A stretch of DNA of 53,205 bases from Prevotella sp. UBA2809 (GTDB lineage: Bacteria > Bacteroidota > Bacteroidia > Bacteroidales > Bacteroidaceae), in contig DEHD01000022.1 in NCBI GenBank assembly GCA_002351725.1, forward strand, positions 3,561 through 56,765. The letters run 5' to 3'. The notes beneath the pieces are model-generated. The model searched no databases and had not been told where the DNA came from. It saw nothing but the letters and a program-made list of their open reading frames with translations. The translations under genes and the position numbers were made by a program. Shown one piece after another: positions 7,932-16,947 of this stretch. The number at the start of each line of letters is the position of its first letter. Position 1 is the stretch's first letter.

Positions 7932-9170
7932 TTACAATTCCAAGTCACCATCGTGAATCTCATGCCAAGGCAGGCCCTGCTTATTGAGCTGCTCCATGAA
8001 TGGATCTGGGTCGAACTCCTCTACGTTGTGAACGCCTGGCTTGTTCCACAATCCTTTGCAGAACATCATTGCACCAATCATGGCAGGTACACCAGTGGTG
8101 TAGCTTACGCCCTGCATGCCAGTCTCCTCGTAGGCAGCGCGATGCGAGCAGTTGTTGTAAACATAGTAGGTGTGCTCCTTGCCATCGTTGCCGATACCAC
8201 GGATGCGACATCCGATTGAGGTCTCGCCCTCGTAGTTCTCGCCCAGATCCTGTGGGTTTGGCAATACAGCCTTCAGGAACTGCAGAGGCACAATCTTTAC
8301 CTTTGCTGTGCCTGTGCCATCAGCCAGAGGTGCCTCGTACTCAACCTCGTCGATGCGACTCATGCCAATATTCTGAATCACCTCAAGGTGCTTAAGATAC
8401 TGCTGACCAAAGGTCATCCAGAAGCGTGCACGCTTGATGGTGGGGTAGTTGATTACCAACGATTCAATCTCCTCGTGGTGCAGCAGATAGCTGTCGCGAG
8501 GGCCGATGTTAGGATAGTTCAGATCCTTGTGAATCTCAAGTGGCTCTGTCTCAACCCACTTGCCATCTTCCCAGTAGAGTCCCTTCTGGGTAATCTCGCG
8601 GATGTTGATCTCTGGGTTGAAGTTGGTGGCGAATGCCTTGTGGTGGTCGCCTGCGTTACAGTCAACGATGTCAAGATACTGAATCTCCTTGAAATGATGC
8701 TTTGCAGCATAAGCAGTGTAGATTGAAGTTACACCTGGGTCGAAACCACAACCAAGGATAGCTGTAAGACCAGCCTTCTCGAAGCGGTCGCGATAAGCCC
8801 ACTGCCAAGAGTACTCAAAGTGAGCCTCATCCTTTGGCTCGTAGTTGGCTGTATCAAGATAGCTGCATCCGCAAGCCAAGCAGGCATCCATAATTGTCAG
8901 ATCCTGATAGGGCAGGGCAAGGTTTATTACAAGCTCTGGCTTGAAGTCGTTGAACAATGCCTTCAGCTGCTCTACATCGTCAGCGTCAACCTGGGCTGTC
9001 TTAATGTCCATCTGATATCCTGCCTTGTGGATATCCTCCACAATCTTATCGCATTTCGCCTTACGACGGCTAGCAATCATAAACTCTGTAAATACGTCTG
9101 CATTCTGAGCAATCTTAAATGCTGCAACGGTAGCCACGCCACCTGCTCCAATCATTAAAACTTTTGCCAT
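7932..9170 (-). CDS. Carboxynorspermidine (carboxyspermidine) dehydrogenase, saccharopine dehydrogenase family
   Basis: A protein of 412 residues with an N-terminal Rossmann fold (VLMIGAGGVATVAAFK) and the saccharopine-dehydrogenase-like C-terminal domain. The motifs DTANYEP, GCGFDPGVTSIYTAYA and GVSYTTGVPAMIGAM are hallmarks of the bacterial carboxy(nor)spermidine dehydrogenases, which condense a diamine with aspartate semialdehyde using NADPH. A separate decarboxylase then gives (nor)spermidine; it is not in this window. This is the common spermidine route in Bacteroidales. The gene lies between a conserved hypothetical gene and recA. A 7-bp repeat array fills its upstream gap. Saccharopine dehydrogenase proper is the alternative but fits less well in this lineage. 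Confidence 0.88.
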   Translation of the reverse strand: MAKVLMIGAGGVATVAAFKIAQNADVFTEFMIASRRKAKCDKIVEDIHKAGYQMDIKTAQVDADDVEQLKALFNDFKPELVINLALPYQDLTIMDACLACGCSYLDTANYEPKDEAHFEYSWQWAYRDRFEKAGLTAILGCGFDPGVTSIYTAYAAKHHFKEIQYLDIVDCNAGDHHKAFATNFNPEINIREITQKGLYWEDGKWVETEPLEIHKDLNYPNIGPRDSYLLHHEEIESLVINYPTIKRARFWMTFGQQYLKHLEVIQNIGMSRIDEVEYEAPLADGTGTAKVKIVPLQFLKAVLPNPQDLGENYEGETSIGCRIRGIGNDGKEHTYYVYNNCSHRAAYEETGMQGVSYTTGVPAMIGAMMFCKGLWNKPGVHNVEEFDPDPFMEQLNKQGLPWHEIHDGDLEL

Positions 9171-9180
9171 ATCTATATTA

Positions 9181-9216
9181 TTTAATATTTAATCTTTTAA
9201 TGTTTAATCTTTAATC
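9181..9216 (-). repeat. Heptad repeat array at the 9204 / 7932 gene junction
   Basis: Five copies of a roughly 7-bp unit (TTTAATA, TTTAATC, TTTTAATG, TTTAATC, TTTAATC on the plus strand); one copy has eight bases. The array contains the TAA stop of the upstream gene and ends ten bases before the ATG of the next. Confidence 0.75.
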
Positions 9217-9809
9217 TCATCGGCCTTGATACCAAGTGCTGCCATAAGCGAATAACCAAGAATCTCCTGGCGATAATTACCTCCTGCTGCTGGCTGCATG
9301 GTAAACACTGTTATACGCTTATCATCATCGTCAGCCTTGCGCAAAGCCTCGCGTACCTTATTATATATAGAAGAATCTTCGGCATTTGGTATCACCATCA
9401 GTCGTTTTATGTTCTTCTGTGCCAATACCAACTCAAGCACTTCGTTGAAGAAATCGCCTGTCTTGGCAAAGCCTTCTGCCTGATAGGCATTGATGGTAAA
9501 CTCGCCCAAATGGTCCTTGAAAGCCTTCTCGCTCAGGTCGTTAGCATAGTTGCCTGGCAAAAAATTATCCATCTGCTGCTTATCCTTCTGGTGAATCAGT
9601 ATCACCTGTATCTCGTTTTCTCCGTCTCTGATACCTCCATCCAGGGCGATGCAATCCAGCCATTTTGCGATATCGGCCTGAGGAATGCGACGTCCTATCA
9701 TCCTTTCGAAATTCACGATCAGATTAAACGCTACAGAGTCTACGTAGTCTGCATCTACCAGCACCACGTTTTCACTCCACTTTGCTTCTCTATTTAAGTC
9801 GTTGTTCAT
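9204..9809 (-). CDS. Conserved Bacteroidales protein of unknown function (DUF6621-like)
   Basis: A soluble protein of 201 residues from the ATG at 9809. An in-frame TTG at 9857 lies inside the promoter and is rejected. The text resembles a family I associate with the label DUF6621, conserved in Bacteroidales: VVLVDADYVDSVAFNLIVNFERMIGRRIPQ early, then WLDCIALDGGIRDG, a central FTINAYQAEG region and a C-terminal IFTMQPAAGG-like segment. The initial VDAD motif recalls NYN/PIN-type nuclease folds with an acidic site, but this is only a resemblance. It is the first gene of the operon with carboxynorspermidine dehydrogenase and recA. No function is known to me. Confidence 0.7.
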   Translation of the reverse strand: MNNDLNREAKWSENVVLVDADYVDSVAFNLIVNFERMIGRRIPQADIAKWLDCIALDGGIRDGENEIQVILIHQKDKQQMDNFLPGNYANDLSEKAFKDHLGEFTINAYQAEGFAKTGDFFNEVLELVLAQKNIKRLMVIPNAEDSSIYNKVREALRKADDDDKRITVFTMQPAAGGNYRQEILGYSLMAALGIKADEIKD

Positions 9810-9817
9810 ACGGAGTG

Positions 9818-9849
9818 CAAATATACGAACTTTTTCGCTAAGCAGCAAA
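9818..9849 (-). promoter_or_regulatory. Promoter of the 9809-recA operon, almost touching the start codon
   Basis: On the minus strand TTTG (9849-9846), a 20-base gap and TATATTTG (9825-9818) match the consensus exactly. Only eight bases separate the -7 element from the ATG at 9809, so the transcript would have almost no leader. Confidence 0.8.
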
Positions 9850-9876
9850 CTTTTCAACTTTTATTTAGTATAATTA

Positions 9877-9908
9877 TTTGGTATTTCACTTGTTTATTAG
9901 TACCTTTG
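9877..9908 (+). promoter_or_regulatory. Promoter of nhaD
   Basis: TTTG at 9877-9880, a 20-base gap and TACCTTTG at 9901-9908 match the consensus exactly. The ATG follows 44 bases later. Confidence 0.8.
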
Positions 9909-9952
9909 CAGCCAAAATTAAAAATAACAAATAATAAAAGTATTCAAACCAA

Positions 9953-11284
9953 ATGTCAACATTAACAATTCTTATTGTCGTAGTGTTCTGCTTGGGCTAT
10001 CTTAGTATAGCTTTGGAGAGCCTGACAAAAGTTAATAAAGCGGCCATTGCGTTGCTTATGTGTGTGCTGTGCTGGACACTGCTCATGCTTGATCCTGCTT
10101 CGTATTACCCATCGATTCTTGGTGGCGATGTGATTCACCATATATCAGAGGTTATCGAACATCATCTGGGCGATGCTGCTGGTACACTTTTCTTCCTGAT
10201 GGGAGCAATGACCATTGTAGAGATTGTAGACTCGAATGGCGGATTTAACTTTGTGCGCGACACGCTGAAGACACGTTCTAAGCGCAAACTGATGTGGCGA
10301 ATGACATTTATGACCTTCTTCCTGTCGGCCATTCTCGACAACCTTACCACCTCAATCGTTATGATTATGGTGCTTCGTAAGCTGGTTCAGAATCGTGAAG
10401 ACCGGCTTATCTATGCAGCACTTGTGGTTATCTCAGCCAACTCAGGAGGTGCATTCTCGCCAATTGGTGACGTGACAACCATCATGCTTTGGATTAAGGG
10501 CGTTATCACCACTCAGGGCGTGCTTACAGAAATCTTTGTTCCTTCGCTCGTCTCGATGTTCGTACCTGCATTCATCCTGCAGTATCAGCTTCATGGCAAG
10601 TTCGACAAGGAGCAGAATCTTCCAAAGGCTGATGTAAGTCAGTTCACCAAGTCTCAGCGCGACATTATCTTTTGGCTTGGTGTTGGTGGTCTCTGCTTTG
10701 TGCCCATCTTCAAGACCATTACTCATCTGCCTCCATTCATGGGCATTCTGCTGGTTCTGGGATTGCTCTGGACGGTTACTGAGATATTCCATTACAATGC
10801 CTCTGACGATGACACGATGGCAAAGCGTGTAAGCGATCTGCTTTCTAAGATCGACCTCTCAACCATCATGTTCTTCCTTGGTATCCTGATGGCTGTAGCT
10901 GTTCTTCAGGAGGTTGGCGTACTCACGATGCTTGGTGGCTTCCTCGATACCACATTCGAGGGTAATCACTTCCTCGTAACTGGTATCATTGGTGTGCTCT
11001 CGTCTATCGTTGATAACGTACCTCTGGTAGCTGGATGTATGGGTATGTATCCTGTAGCTGCTGCTGGCGATATGGCAATAGACGGTATCTTCTGGCAGTT
11101 GCTGGCTTACTGTGCTGGTGTTGGTGGTTCTATGCTTATCATAGGTTCTGCTGCAGGTGTGGTAGTTATGGGTCTTGAGAAGATTACCTTTGGATGGTAT
11201 ATGAAGAAGATTACCTGGGTAGCTTTTGCTGGTTACATCGCAGGTATCATCATTTACTGGCTGGAGCGCACATTGCTGTTCTAA
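9953..11284 (+). CDS. nhaD: NhaD-type sodium/proton antiporter
   Basis: An inner-membrane protein of 443 residues with about 11-13 hydrophobic segments over its whole length. Motifs typical of NhaD in the ion transporter superfamily are visible: FFLMGAMTIVEIVDSNGGF, LSAILDNLTTSIVM and SANSGGAFSPIGDVTTIMLW, with their mirror in the second half, LSSIVDNVPLVAG and GGSMLIIGSAAGVV. The two ASP-ASN (DN) pairs in unwound helices are the expected ion-binding elements. It exports Na+ or Li+ in exchange for protons. The gene is monocistronic with its own promoter and a terminator region of three palindromes. Confidence 0.94.
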   Translation: MSTLTILIVVVFCLGYLSIALESLTKVNKAAIALLMCVLCWTLLMLDPASYYPSILGGDVIHHISEVIEHHLGDAAGTLFFLMGAMTIVEIVDSNGGFNFVRDTLKTRSKRKLMWRMTFMTFFLSAILDNLTTSIVMIMVLRKLVQNREDRLIYAALVVISANSGGAFSPIGDVTTIMLWIKGVITTQGVLTEIFVPSLVSMFVPAFILQYQLHGKFDKEQNLPKADVSQFTKSQRDIIFWLGVGGLCFVPIFKTITHLPPFMGILLVLGLLWTVTEIFHYNASDDDTMAKRVSDLLSKIDLSTIMFFLGILMAVAVLQEVGVLTMLGGFLDTTFEGNHFLVTGIIGVLSSIVDNVPLVAGCMGMYPVAAAGDMAIDGIFWQLLAYCAGVGGSMLIIGSAAGVVVMGLEKITFGWYMKKITWVAFAGYIAGIIIYWLERTLLF

Positions 11285-11301
11285 TTAATAATAAGTAATA
11301 A

Positions 11302-11385
11302 GCACAAAAAATATTCCCAGCCTGGGAACGAGATGTTCCCACGTTGGGAATAATTTGTTCCCAGGCTGGGAACATTTTTTTGTGC
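11302..11385. terminator. Three nested TTCCCA/TGGGAA palindromes between nhaD and the kinase cluster
   Basis: Three short palindromes, ATTCCCAGCCTGGGAAC (11312-11328), GTTCCCACGTTGGGAAT (11335-11351) and GTTCCCAGGCTGGGAAC (11357-11373), lie in a row. The outer two, with flanking GCACAAAAA and TTTTTTGTGC, are complementary to each other over about 27 bases. The whole unit can fold as one long hairpin ending in a T-run on either strand, so it probably serves as a bidirectional terminator for the convergent genes. Its redundancy is unusual. Confidence 0.75.
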
Positions 11386-11386
11386 C

Positions 11387-14137
11387 TTATATCCTTTCGC
11401 TGATGTTTCTTGGCGTCCACATCCAGAAGGTTGATCCATGTCCTTCGCCTTCGGATGTTACTCCAATCTTTCCGTTGCATCGTTCTGCTATGGCCTTACA
11501 GATGCTAAGTCCAAGACCAGTGCCTTGTACGTATTCGTTAAGCTTAACAAAGCGCTCGAACACAGCATCCTGCTTGTCCTTAGGGATACCAGCACCAGTA
11601 TCCTCGCAATAGAAGAATATGCCGTCTTCCTGCTCGCGATATCCCAACTTTATGTGTCCCTGGTGGGTGTATTTGATGGCATTTGTGGTGAAGTTGGTCA
11701 ATACCTGCTGGATACGTCCCTTATCGAGTGTAGCCATAAACGAGTCGTATGGATTGTCTTTGATGAATTGTACGCCTGCTTCGTCAACGCGCTGGGCCAG
11801 CGTCTGGCAGATGTCATCGAATACCTTTGCAAAGTCAACCTCCTCTGGTTTGATGGCCAACGACTGTCCAACATTTGATGCCTCAAGGATATCGTTGATA
11901 AGTCGCATAAGCATGTCGCAGTTATTGCGGATGATGCGTATGAACTCCATTCTGTCTTCGTGACTCTCTACTACTGGCAGAAGGTCGCTAAAGCCCACGA
12001 TGGCATTAAGTGGCGTACGTATCTCGTGAGTCATGTTGGCAAGGAATGCAGCCTTCATCTTTCCTGACTCCTGGGCACGCTTGGTCTCGTCCTTCAGCTT
12101 CTGCTGAGCCTCCATCAGGTTGTCGATGTTACGAGCCACACCAAAGTAGTGAGACAGATTGCCATTCTCGTCGAACTTAGGAATACCACTGATTACATAC
12201 CATACTGGACCTGGGTTGATCATAGTGTATTTAAAGTGTACAATCTTGTTGTATGGCTTAGCGTGGGCAATAGCCTCTTTGGCTTCTTTGAAAGCAGACT
12301 CACGGAACTCGTCAGTAGCACCACCAAAGAATACATCCAGAGTCTTGGTGTAGTCCGACTTGCGTCCGCTATAACTGAAGTGGAAGAGTCCTTCCTTGAG
12401 GTCGAATGTCCAAAGGAACATCTTACTGTTTTCAAGCAGATAACCAAGCTGTTTCTCGTAGAACTGGATATCCTTGGTAGCTTTCTTAAGCTCCTTGTCG
12501 TGCTTGGCCTGTTCAAGGTATAGACGACGTTCTGCAGTCATATCGCGAGCAGTAACTACGTAGAACTGCAGTTCTCCCTCATCATCGTATGTGGGGTGAA
12601 CCTTTATCTCGATATACTTAAAGATACCAATCTCAGGATAGAACATACGCTGACATACGTGGAAACTCTCCTTGTCGCCCTTTTGGTACTGTCCTTTTAC
12701 CAATGCTACGTCAAACAGGTTCATCTGGCGGAAGAACTCCTCGCCATCCTTGTCGAATTCGCATAGTTCACTCATTCGTTTGTTTACGTCGATAAGCGTT
12801 CCGTCTTTGGCATAGAACGACATGGCAATAAGTCCGTTGCTGAACATGCTCTGATACTTACTTGCAATCTCTTCGTTTATACGCTCTTCGACAATCTCGT
12901 GGGTGTAGTCTCTGAACGATGTAATGACATAGCGTGGCTTTCCGTCTTCGTTTTCTACTACGGCATGTCCCTCAATCCATCTCCAATCCGGATTATTCGT
13001 TGTTCCTCTGTTGTAGCGGCGCTTCAGGTAGCCCAGGTCTTTTTCTCCTTGGCTCATCAGTCGCATAGCCTCGTTGAACTTTCCTTTTTCTGTGTCTGGC
13101 AGGCGCTTCATAAACTCATCGTGGCTCAATCCCTCCTTAGGAAGCATGTCGCCATAGCTGTTTCTTAGGCGCTGGGTTTGTATGTCGTATTCTATCACAT
13201 AGTAGTTGCCTGATCTCAATGCCTCAGTCATCAGCTGGTTCATGTCTATCGACTTCTCAATAGCCTTCTTTACTCTTATGCGCATCATGTGGCTGAACAG
13301 CAGGATTACTATAGCAGCTATGATGATAGCGGTAAGCAGGATGAGTGCCATAGGCGATGCGTCGTTGTGAACATTCTCTGGATAGAACCACTTGTCGTGC
13401 AGTTTCTCTATGTCACCTGACTGCTCCAGACGGGCAAACATATCATCGATGGCGTGTATCAGTTCCTTGTCGTATCCCACTATTCTTAGTTCGCCTGCAG
13501 GCATATCTGTCTCGTCGAATTCTATGCCATCAAGTCCCAGTTCCTTAACCTTCATCTTAAGTGGTTGCTCGCCCCACATATAGTACTTGTACTTACCGTT
13601 TCTTATACCCATCAGAGCCTCACGTGGTGCATGGTATTCGGTAGCAAACTCTTTGTTCTTCATTGCGCTTACCTTCAGGTCAACATAGTCGTTCTTCTTC
13701 AAGGTAAGGGTATCTTCGGCTGTTAGCTGACTAATTCTCCTAAGCGGGCGTGTCGACCTAAGTCTGATGGCTCTGATATTATAGTAGGTAATCATGTTGC
13801 GTGTGTACTCAAATTCAGGCCCCTCGTACTTGAATTTTAGGGCATGAATAAGGTCGGCCTCATGATTATCGAAAGCCTCAGTACACTTATACCATTCCAT
13901 CATAACGAATTTATGAGGGATGTTGAGCTTGTCGAGTATCAGGCTCAGCACCTCTACATTGTATCCGTCAGCGTCGCCATGGTCGTTTCTGAACTCATAG
14001 GGTGGAAATTCCCAGTCGCTTACTATTATAAGTGGGTTCTCATTTGTATAGTCACGCATATAGTTCGCCTCTGCACGTAGTGTGGGGCAGAAGGCAAACA
14101 AACAGGCAATGGTTAGTATTATTATCTTCTTAGTCAT
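11387..14137 (-). CDS. Membrane sensor histidine kinase with periplasmic solute-binding domain (pair type B)
   Basis: A protein of 916 residues. A signal peptide (1-22) leads to a periplasmic SBP_bac_3-like domain (about 33-255; IVSDWEFPPYEF, DGYNVEVLSLI), one transmembrane helix (262-283), three PAS-like regions (about 300-415, 425-540, 565-680) and a kinase core. The core is intact: H-box His704 in MTHEIRTPL, N-box Asn819, G1 DTGAG (846-850) and G2 GTGLG (872-876). It should sense an amino-acid-like or other small solute and autophosphorylate. It ends without a receiver domain, and no response regulator gene is nearby. It is the last gene of a four-kinase operon. Its cytoplasmic half is closest to the kinase at 16944, which lacks the solute-binding part. 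Confidence 0.92.
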   Translation of the reverse strand: MTKKIIILTIACLFAFCPTLRAEANYMRDYTNENPLIIVSDWEFPPYEFRNDHGDADGYNVEVLSLILDKLNIPHKFVMMEWYKCTEAFDNHEADLIHALKFKYEGPEFEYTRNMITYYNIRAIRLRSTRPLRRISQLTAEDTLTLKKNDYVDLKVSAMKNKEFATEYHAPREALMGIRNGKYKYYMWGEQPLKMKVKELGLDGIEFDETDMPAGELRIVGYDKELIHAIDDMFARLEQSGDIEKLHDKWFYPENVHNDASPMALILLTAIIIAAIVILLFSHMMRIRVKKAIEKSIDMNQLMTEALRSGNYYVIEYDIQTQRLRNSYGDMLPKEGLSHDEFMKRLPDTEKGKFNEAMRLMSQGEKDLGYLKRRYNRGTTNNPDWRWIEGHAVVENEDGKPRYVITSFRDYTHEIVEERINEEIASKYQSMFSNGLIAMSFYAKDGTLIDVNKRMSELCEFDKDGEEFFRQMNLFDVALVKGQYQKGDKESFHVCQRMFYPEIGIFKYIEIKVHPTYDDEGELQFYVVTARDMTAERRLYLEQAKHDKELKKATKDIQFYEKQLGYLLENSKMFLWTFDLKEGLFHFSYSGRKSDYTKTLDVFFGGATDEFRESAFKEAKEAIAHAKPYNKIVHFKYTMINPGPVWYVISGIPKFDENGNLSHYFGVARNIDNLMEAQQKLKDETKRAQESGKMKAAFLANMTHEIRTPLNAIVGFSDLLPVVESHEDRMEFIRIIRNNCDMLMRLINDILEASNVGQSLAIKPEEVDFAKVFDDICQTLAQRVDEAGVQFIKDNPYDSFMATLDKGRIQQVLTNFTTNAIKYTHQGHIKLGYREQEDGIFFYCEDTGAGIPKDKQDAVFERFVKLNEYVQGTGLGLSICKAIAERCNGKIGVTSEGEGHGSTFWMWTPRNISERI

Positions 14138-14160
14138 AATATCTATCTGAGTTTTCTGTT

Positions 14161-16947
14161 TTATTTTCTTTCCATTTCTACCATCTTACAAGGTATCGAG
14201 AACCAGACAGTGGTGCCCTTGCCTTCAGTTGATGTGAGTTCAATATTACCACCCATATACTGAACCAGCTCATGGCAAATGCTAAGGCCGAGGCCTGCAC
14301 CATTATTGGCTCCAGTAACGAATCGCCCAAAGATGTTCTCAAGGTTCTCCTTCTTGATACCACAGCCTGTATCTTCTACTGATACCAATAGTCTGTCGGC
14401 TATATACTCATATCGAGCCAGAACACTTCCTGATTTAGTGTGTTGTATGGCGTTGGTGATAATCTTGTTGATAATCATAGATACGTTTGGCTCGTCGATC
14501 TCTACAACCAGTCGATTGTACGGGCTCTGCACTATGTACTCCACACCTGGCTGCTTGTGGTTGTCCCATACTGATGAGCATCTGCCAGCAAATATGCTTG
14601 CAAAGTCAATGGGTTGTGGTGATAGTGTAATCATGCCTGCATCGAGACGCGATAGGAACAGAATATCGTTGATAAGCTTAAGCAGCGATGCAGAGTTGTT
14701 CTTTATCTCGTTGATGAATAAAGCCTCATCCTCTGGTGAGTGTTCCATCTGGAATAATTCTGAGAATCCTACTACGGTGTTAAGTGGAGTACGAATCTCG
14801 TGGCTCATATTGTGCAGGAATGCATTCTTAACTGTTTCCACCTCCTGAGCTCGAACAGACTCCTCTGCAAGTTTCTCTTCTACAGCCTTAATCTCGCTGA
14901 TGTCACGGATTAGTCCGAAGTATTCTGTTATCTCTCCATCCACTATTGTTGGCACGAAGTTTAACTGCAGGTGTAGTGGTAGGCGGTCTTTACGCCTCCT
15001 GATGCAGGTCTTTACATCTACAATAATGCTACCAGTCTGTCGATTATCCATCTTGTTGAGTACTCGCAGGGCCTGTTTCTCTGACGAACTGTCAACAAAT
15101 GCCAGAGCTCTGGTCTGTGTGAGTGAGTATTTCTCATGACCAATCTCGCTATAGACGGTAAGAGTATGTGTGTCGAGACGATAATTAACCAGACTTATGC
15201 CTCCTACAGACAGTACATAGTCGATGTTGTGTACATAGGTAGAGACATCATCTTTTACAATTTGTAGTTCTTTACTGTTTTCTTTCAGTTTCCTGTACGA
15301 GTTGGCAGATTCTGTAACATTACGTCCTGTACCAAAGAATCCGATACGATTGCCGAACTTATCGTAGATAGGCATTACCTGTAGTTCGTAGTAAAGCTGA
15401 TCTTTGCCTAATAATTTGTTAAGTGTACGATTGTCATTTGGCGATTTGTAGAGCTGGGTGGCATAGAAGTATTCGAACTTGTCGATATCCAGATCCTTCA
15501 TGCCAAGAACGTCGCGAAGTGATATCTTGCGTCGTCTGATTTCCTCGTTGTCAATGCCCATTACTGACAGTGACTTTGTGTTCATGTCAGAGATATAACC
15601 ATCGGCATCGTAGTAAACCATGTCGACCAATGCTGAGTTGAACAGCGACTGATAGCGCAGCATCGACTCTTTGATAAGTGCTTGACGCATGCGATCCTGT
15701 GTGGTATCAGTCTTCAAGATAATGATAATAGACGGTCTTTTGTGCTTGTCTCTTCTCAACACTGACAGTGTGACAGTGTAGTTGTTACTGTCTATCAGGT
15801 TATTCTCGTATTCTTTTAGCTGTATTGTGACCGTTTCTGATTTACCCTCAATCACATTTCTAAGTCCGTCTGTAAGATTCGTAAAATCGTTAGGGTCGAA
15901 TCTGTGTGAGTACTCAAGCAGCGAGTATGAACGTTCTGCGTGGCCTGAAGAATCCATAACGGTGAAGTACTGTGACGATACGTTATATGTGCAGAACATA
16001 ACGTTACTGGTCTTCATTATAAGCGACAAACGCTGGTTCTCCTTGTTTATCTTCTGGGTCATCTTGCGTTCGCGAATCTTGAAGAATGTGTAGTAAACCA
16101 GGATTCCCACTGCCAGAATGGTAAAAAACTTAACCATATCCCAGATCCACGATGGGATACCTGTCTCTTGGCGTTCAGGATAGAACCATTTGTTCTGTAT
16201 GGCTGTAAGACGGTCGTTGGCTCTGAGTATAGAGTACACACTATCGAGCTGATTCAGCAGATGGTGGTCGTTGGCAAAGAACTTATATTCACCATATGGG
16301 AAGTCGAACGGTATTATTTCCAGATTGTCAGTGTGATATTTAGTCATCAGCCACTTCAGCGACATCGAGTTCCAAAGTATTATACCATTATTCTCTGTAC
16401 TAACGTTCTGTATAGCCTCCTTCATGTCGTCATAAGGAATTATCTCCTTGGCCCAACCGTTTTCCATCAGTTTGTAGTGGCTGAAGCTCTTATCGTGAAC
16501 TATCACAGGATATCTTGAGAGCTCTTTTCCGTTCCTTGCGTTTACTGCCTGCCCTTTAGGCTTTACCAGACTATGTGTGAATATCTGAACAATGGTTCTT
16601 CCGTAGGATGAGTTATGGCGTGCAAAGTCGGCATCCATTCTCAGCATGAGGTCTGATTTATGGTCCTTAAGGTCCTTCTGTGCCTCGAGTGTAGGTCTCA
16701 GTCTTATCTCGTAAGGAATGTCCAGTTCCTTGAATATCATCTTCAGCAGGTCAATGTTATAACCATCCGGTTCTCCGTTCTCGTTAAGGAATACGTATGG
16801 CCACAAGTCCCATGCGTCTTCATATATAAGTGGGCGCTTGTCGTTGTAGACAACTATGCTGTCTTTGTTTTGTTGAGCGAGGGTAATGCCGAGTGATAAG
16901 TGGCATGCCACGAGTAATGCTATTATTTTATATCTCTTCATAATCAT
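14161..16947 (-). CDS. Membrane sensor histidine kinase with periplasmic solute-binding domain (pair type A)
   Basis: A protein of 928 residues. Signal peptide 1-24, SBP_bac_3-like periplasmic domain about 40-258 (DGYNIDLLKMIFKEL; LTAIQNKWFYP near its end), transmembrane helix about 268-288, then three PAS-like regions up to about 690. The kinase core is intact: His716 in MSHEIRTPL, Asn832 (TNAIQHT), G1 DTGCG (859-863), G2 GAGLG (883-887). The start overlaps the stop of the upstream kinase as ATGA (16944-16947); Met3 is an alternative start. It shares the kinase half, region by region, with the degenerate kinase at 18936, for example SELFQMEHSPEDE against AELFKREHNREDE. Probable sensor of a periplasmic solute; ligand unknown. 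Confidence 0.92.
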   Translation of the reverse strand: MIMKRYKIIALLVACHLSLGITLAQQNKDSIVVYNDKRPLIYEDAWDLWPYVFLNENGEPDGYNIDLLKMIFKELDIPYEIRLRPTLEAQKDLKDHKSDLMLRMDADFARHNSSYGRTIVQIFTHSLVKPKGQAVNARNGKELSRYPVIVHDKSFSHYKLMENGWAKEIIPYDDMKEAIQNVSTENNGIILWNSMSLKWLMTKYHTDNLEIIPFDFPYGEYKFFANDHHLLNQLDSVYSILRANDRLTAIQNKWFYPERQETGIPSWIWDMVKFFTILAVGILVYYTFFKIRERKMTQKINKENQRLSLIMKTSNVMFCTYNVSSQYFTVMDSSGHAERSYSLLEYSHRFDPNDFTNLTDGLRNVIEGKSETVTIQLKEYENNLIDSNNYTVTLSVLRRDKHKRPSIIIILKTDTTQDRMRQALIKESMLRYQSLFNSALVDMVYYDADGYISDMNTKSLSVMGIDNEEIRRRKISLRDVLGMKDLDIDKFEYFYATQLYKSPNDNRTLNKLLGKDQLYYELQVMPIYDKFGNRIGFFGTGRNVTESANSYRKLKENSKELQIVKDDVSTYVHNIDYVLSVGGISLVNYRLDTHTLTVYSEIGHEKYSLTQTRALAFVDSSSEKQALRVLNKMDNRQTGSIIVDVKTCIRRRKDRLPLHLQLNFVPTIVDGEITEYFGLIRDISEIKAVEEKLAEESVRAQEVETVKNAFLHNMSHEIRTPLNTVVGFSELFQMEHSPEDEALFINEIKNNSASLLKLINDILFLSRLDAGMITLSPQPIDFASIFAGRCSSVWDNHKQPGVEYIVQSPYNRLVVEIDEPNVSMIINKIITNAIQHTKSGSVLARYEYIADRLLVSVEDTGCGIKKENLENIFGRFVTGANNGAGLGLSICHELVQYMGGNIELTSTEGKGTTVWFSIPCKMVEMERK

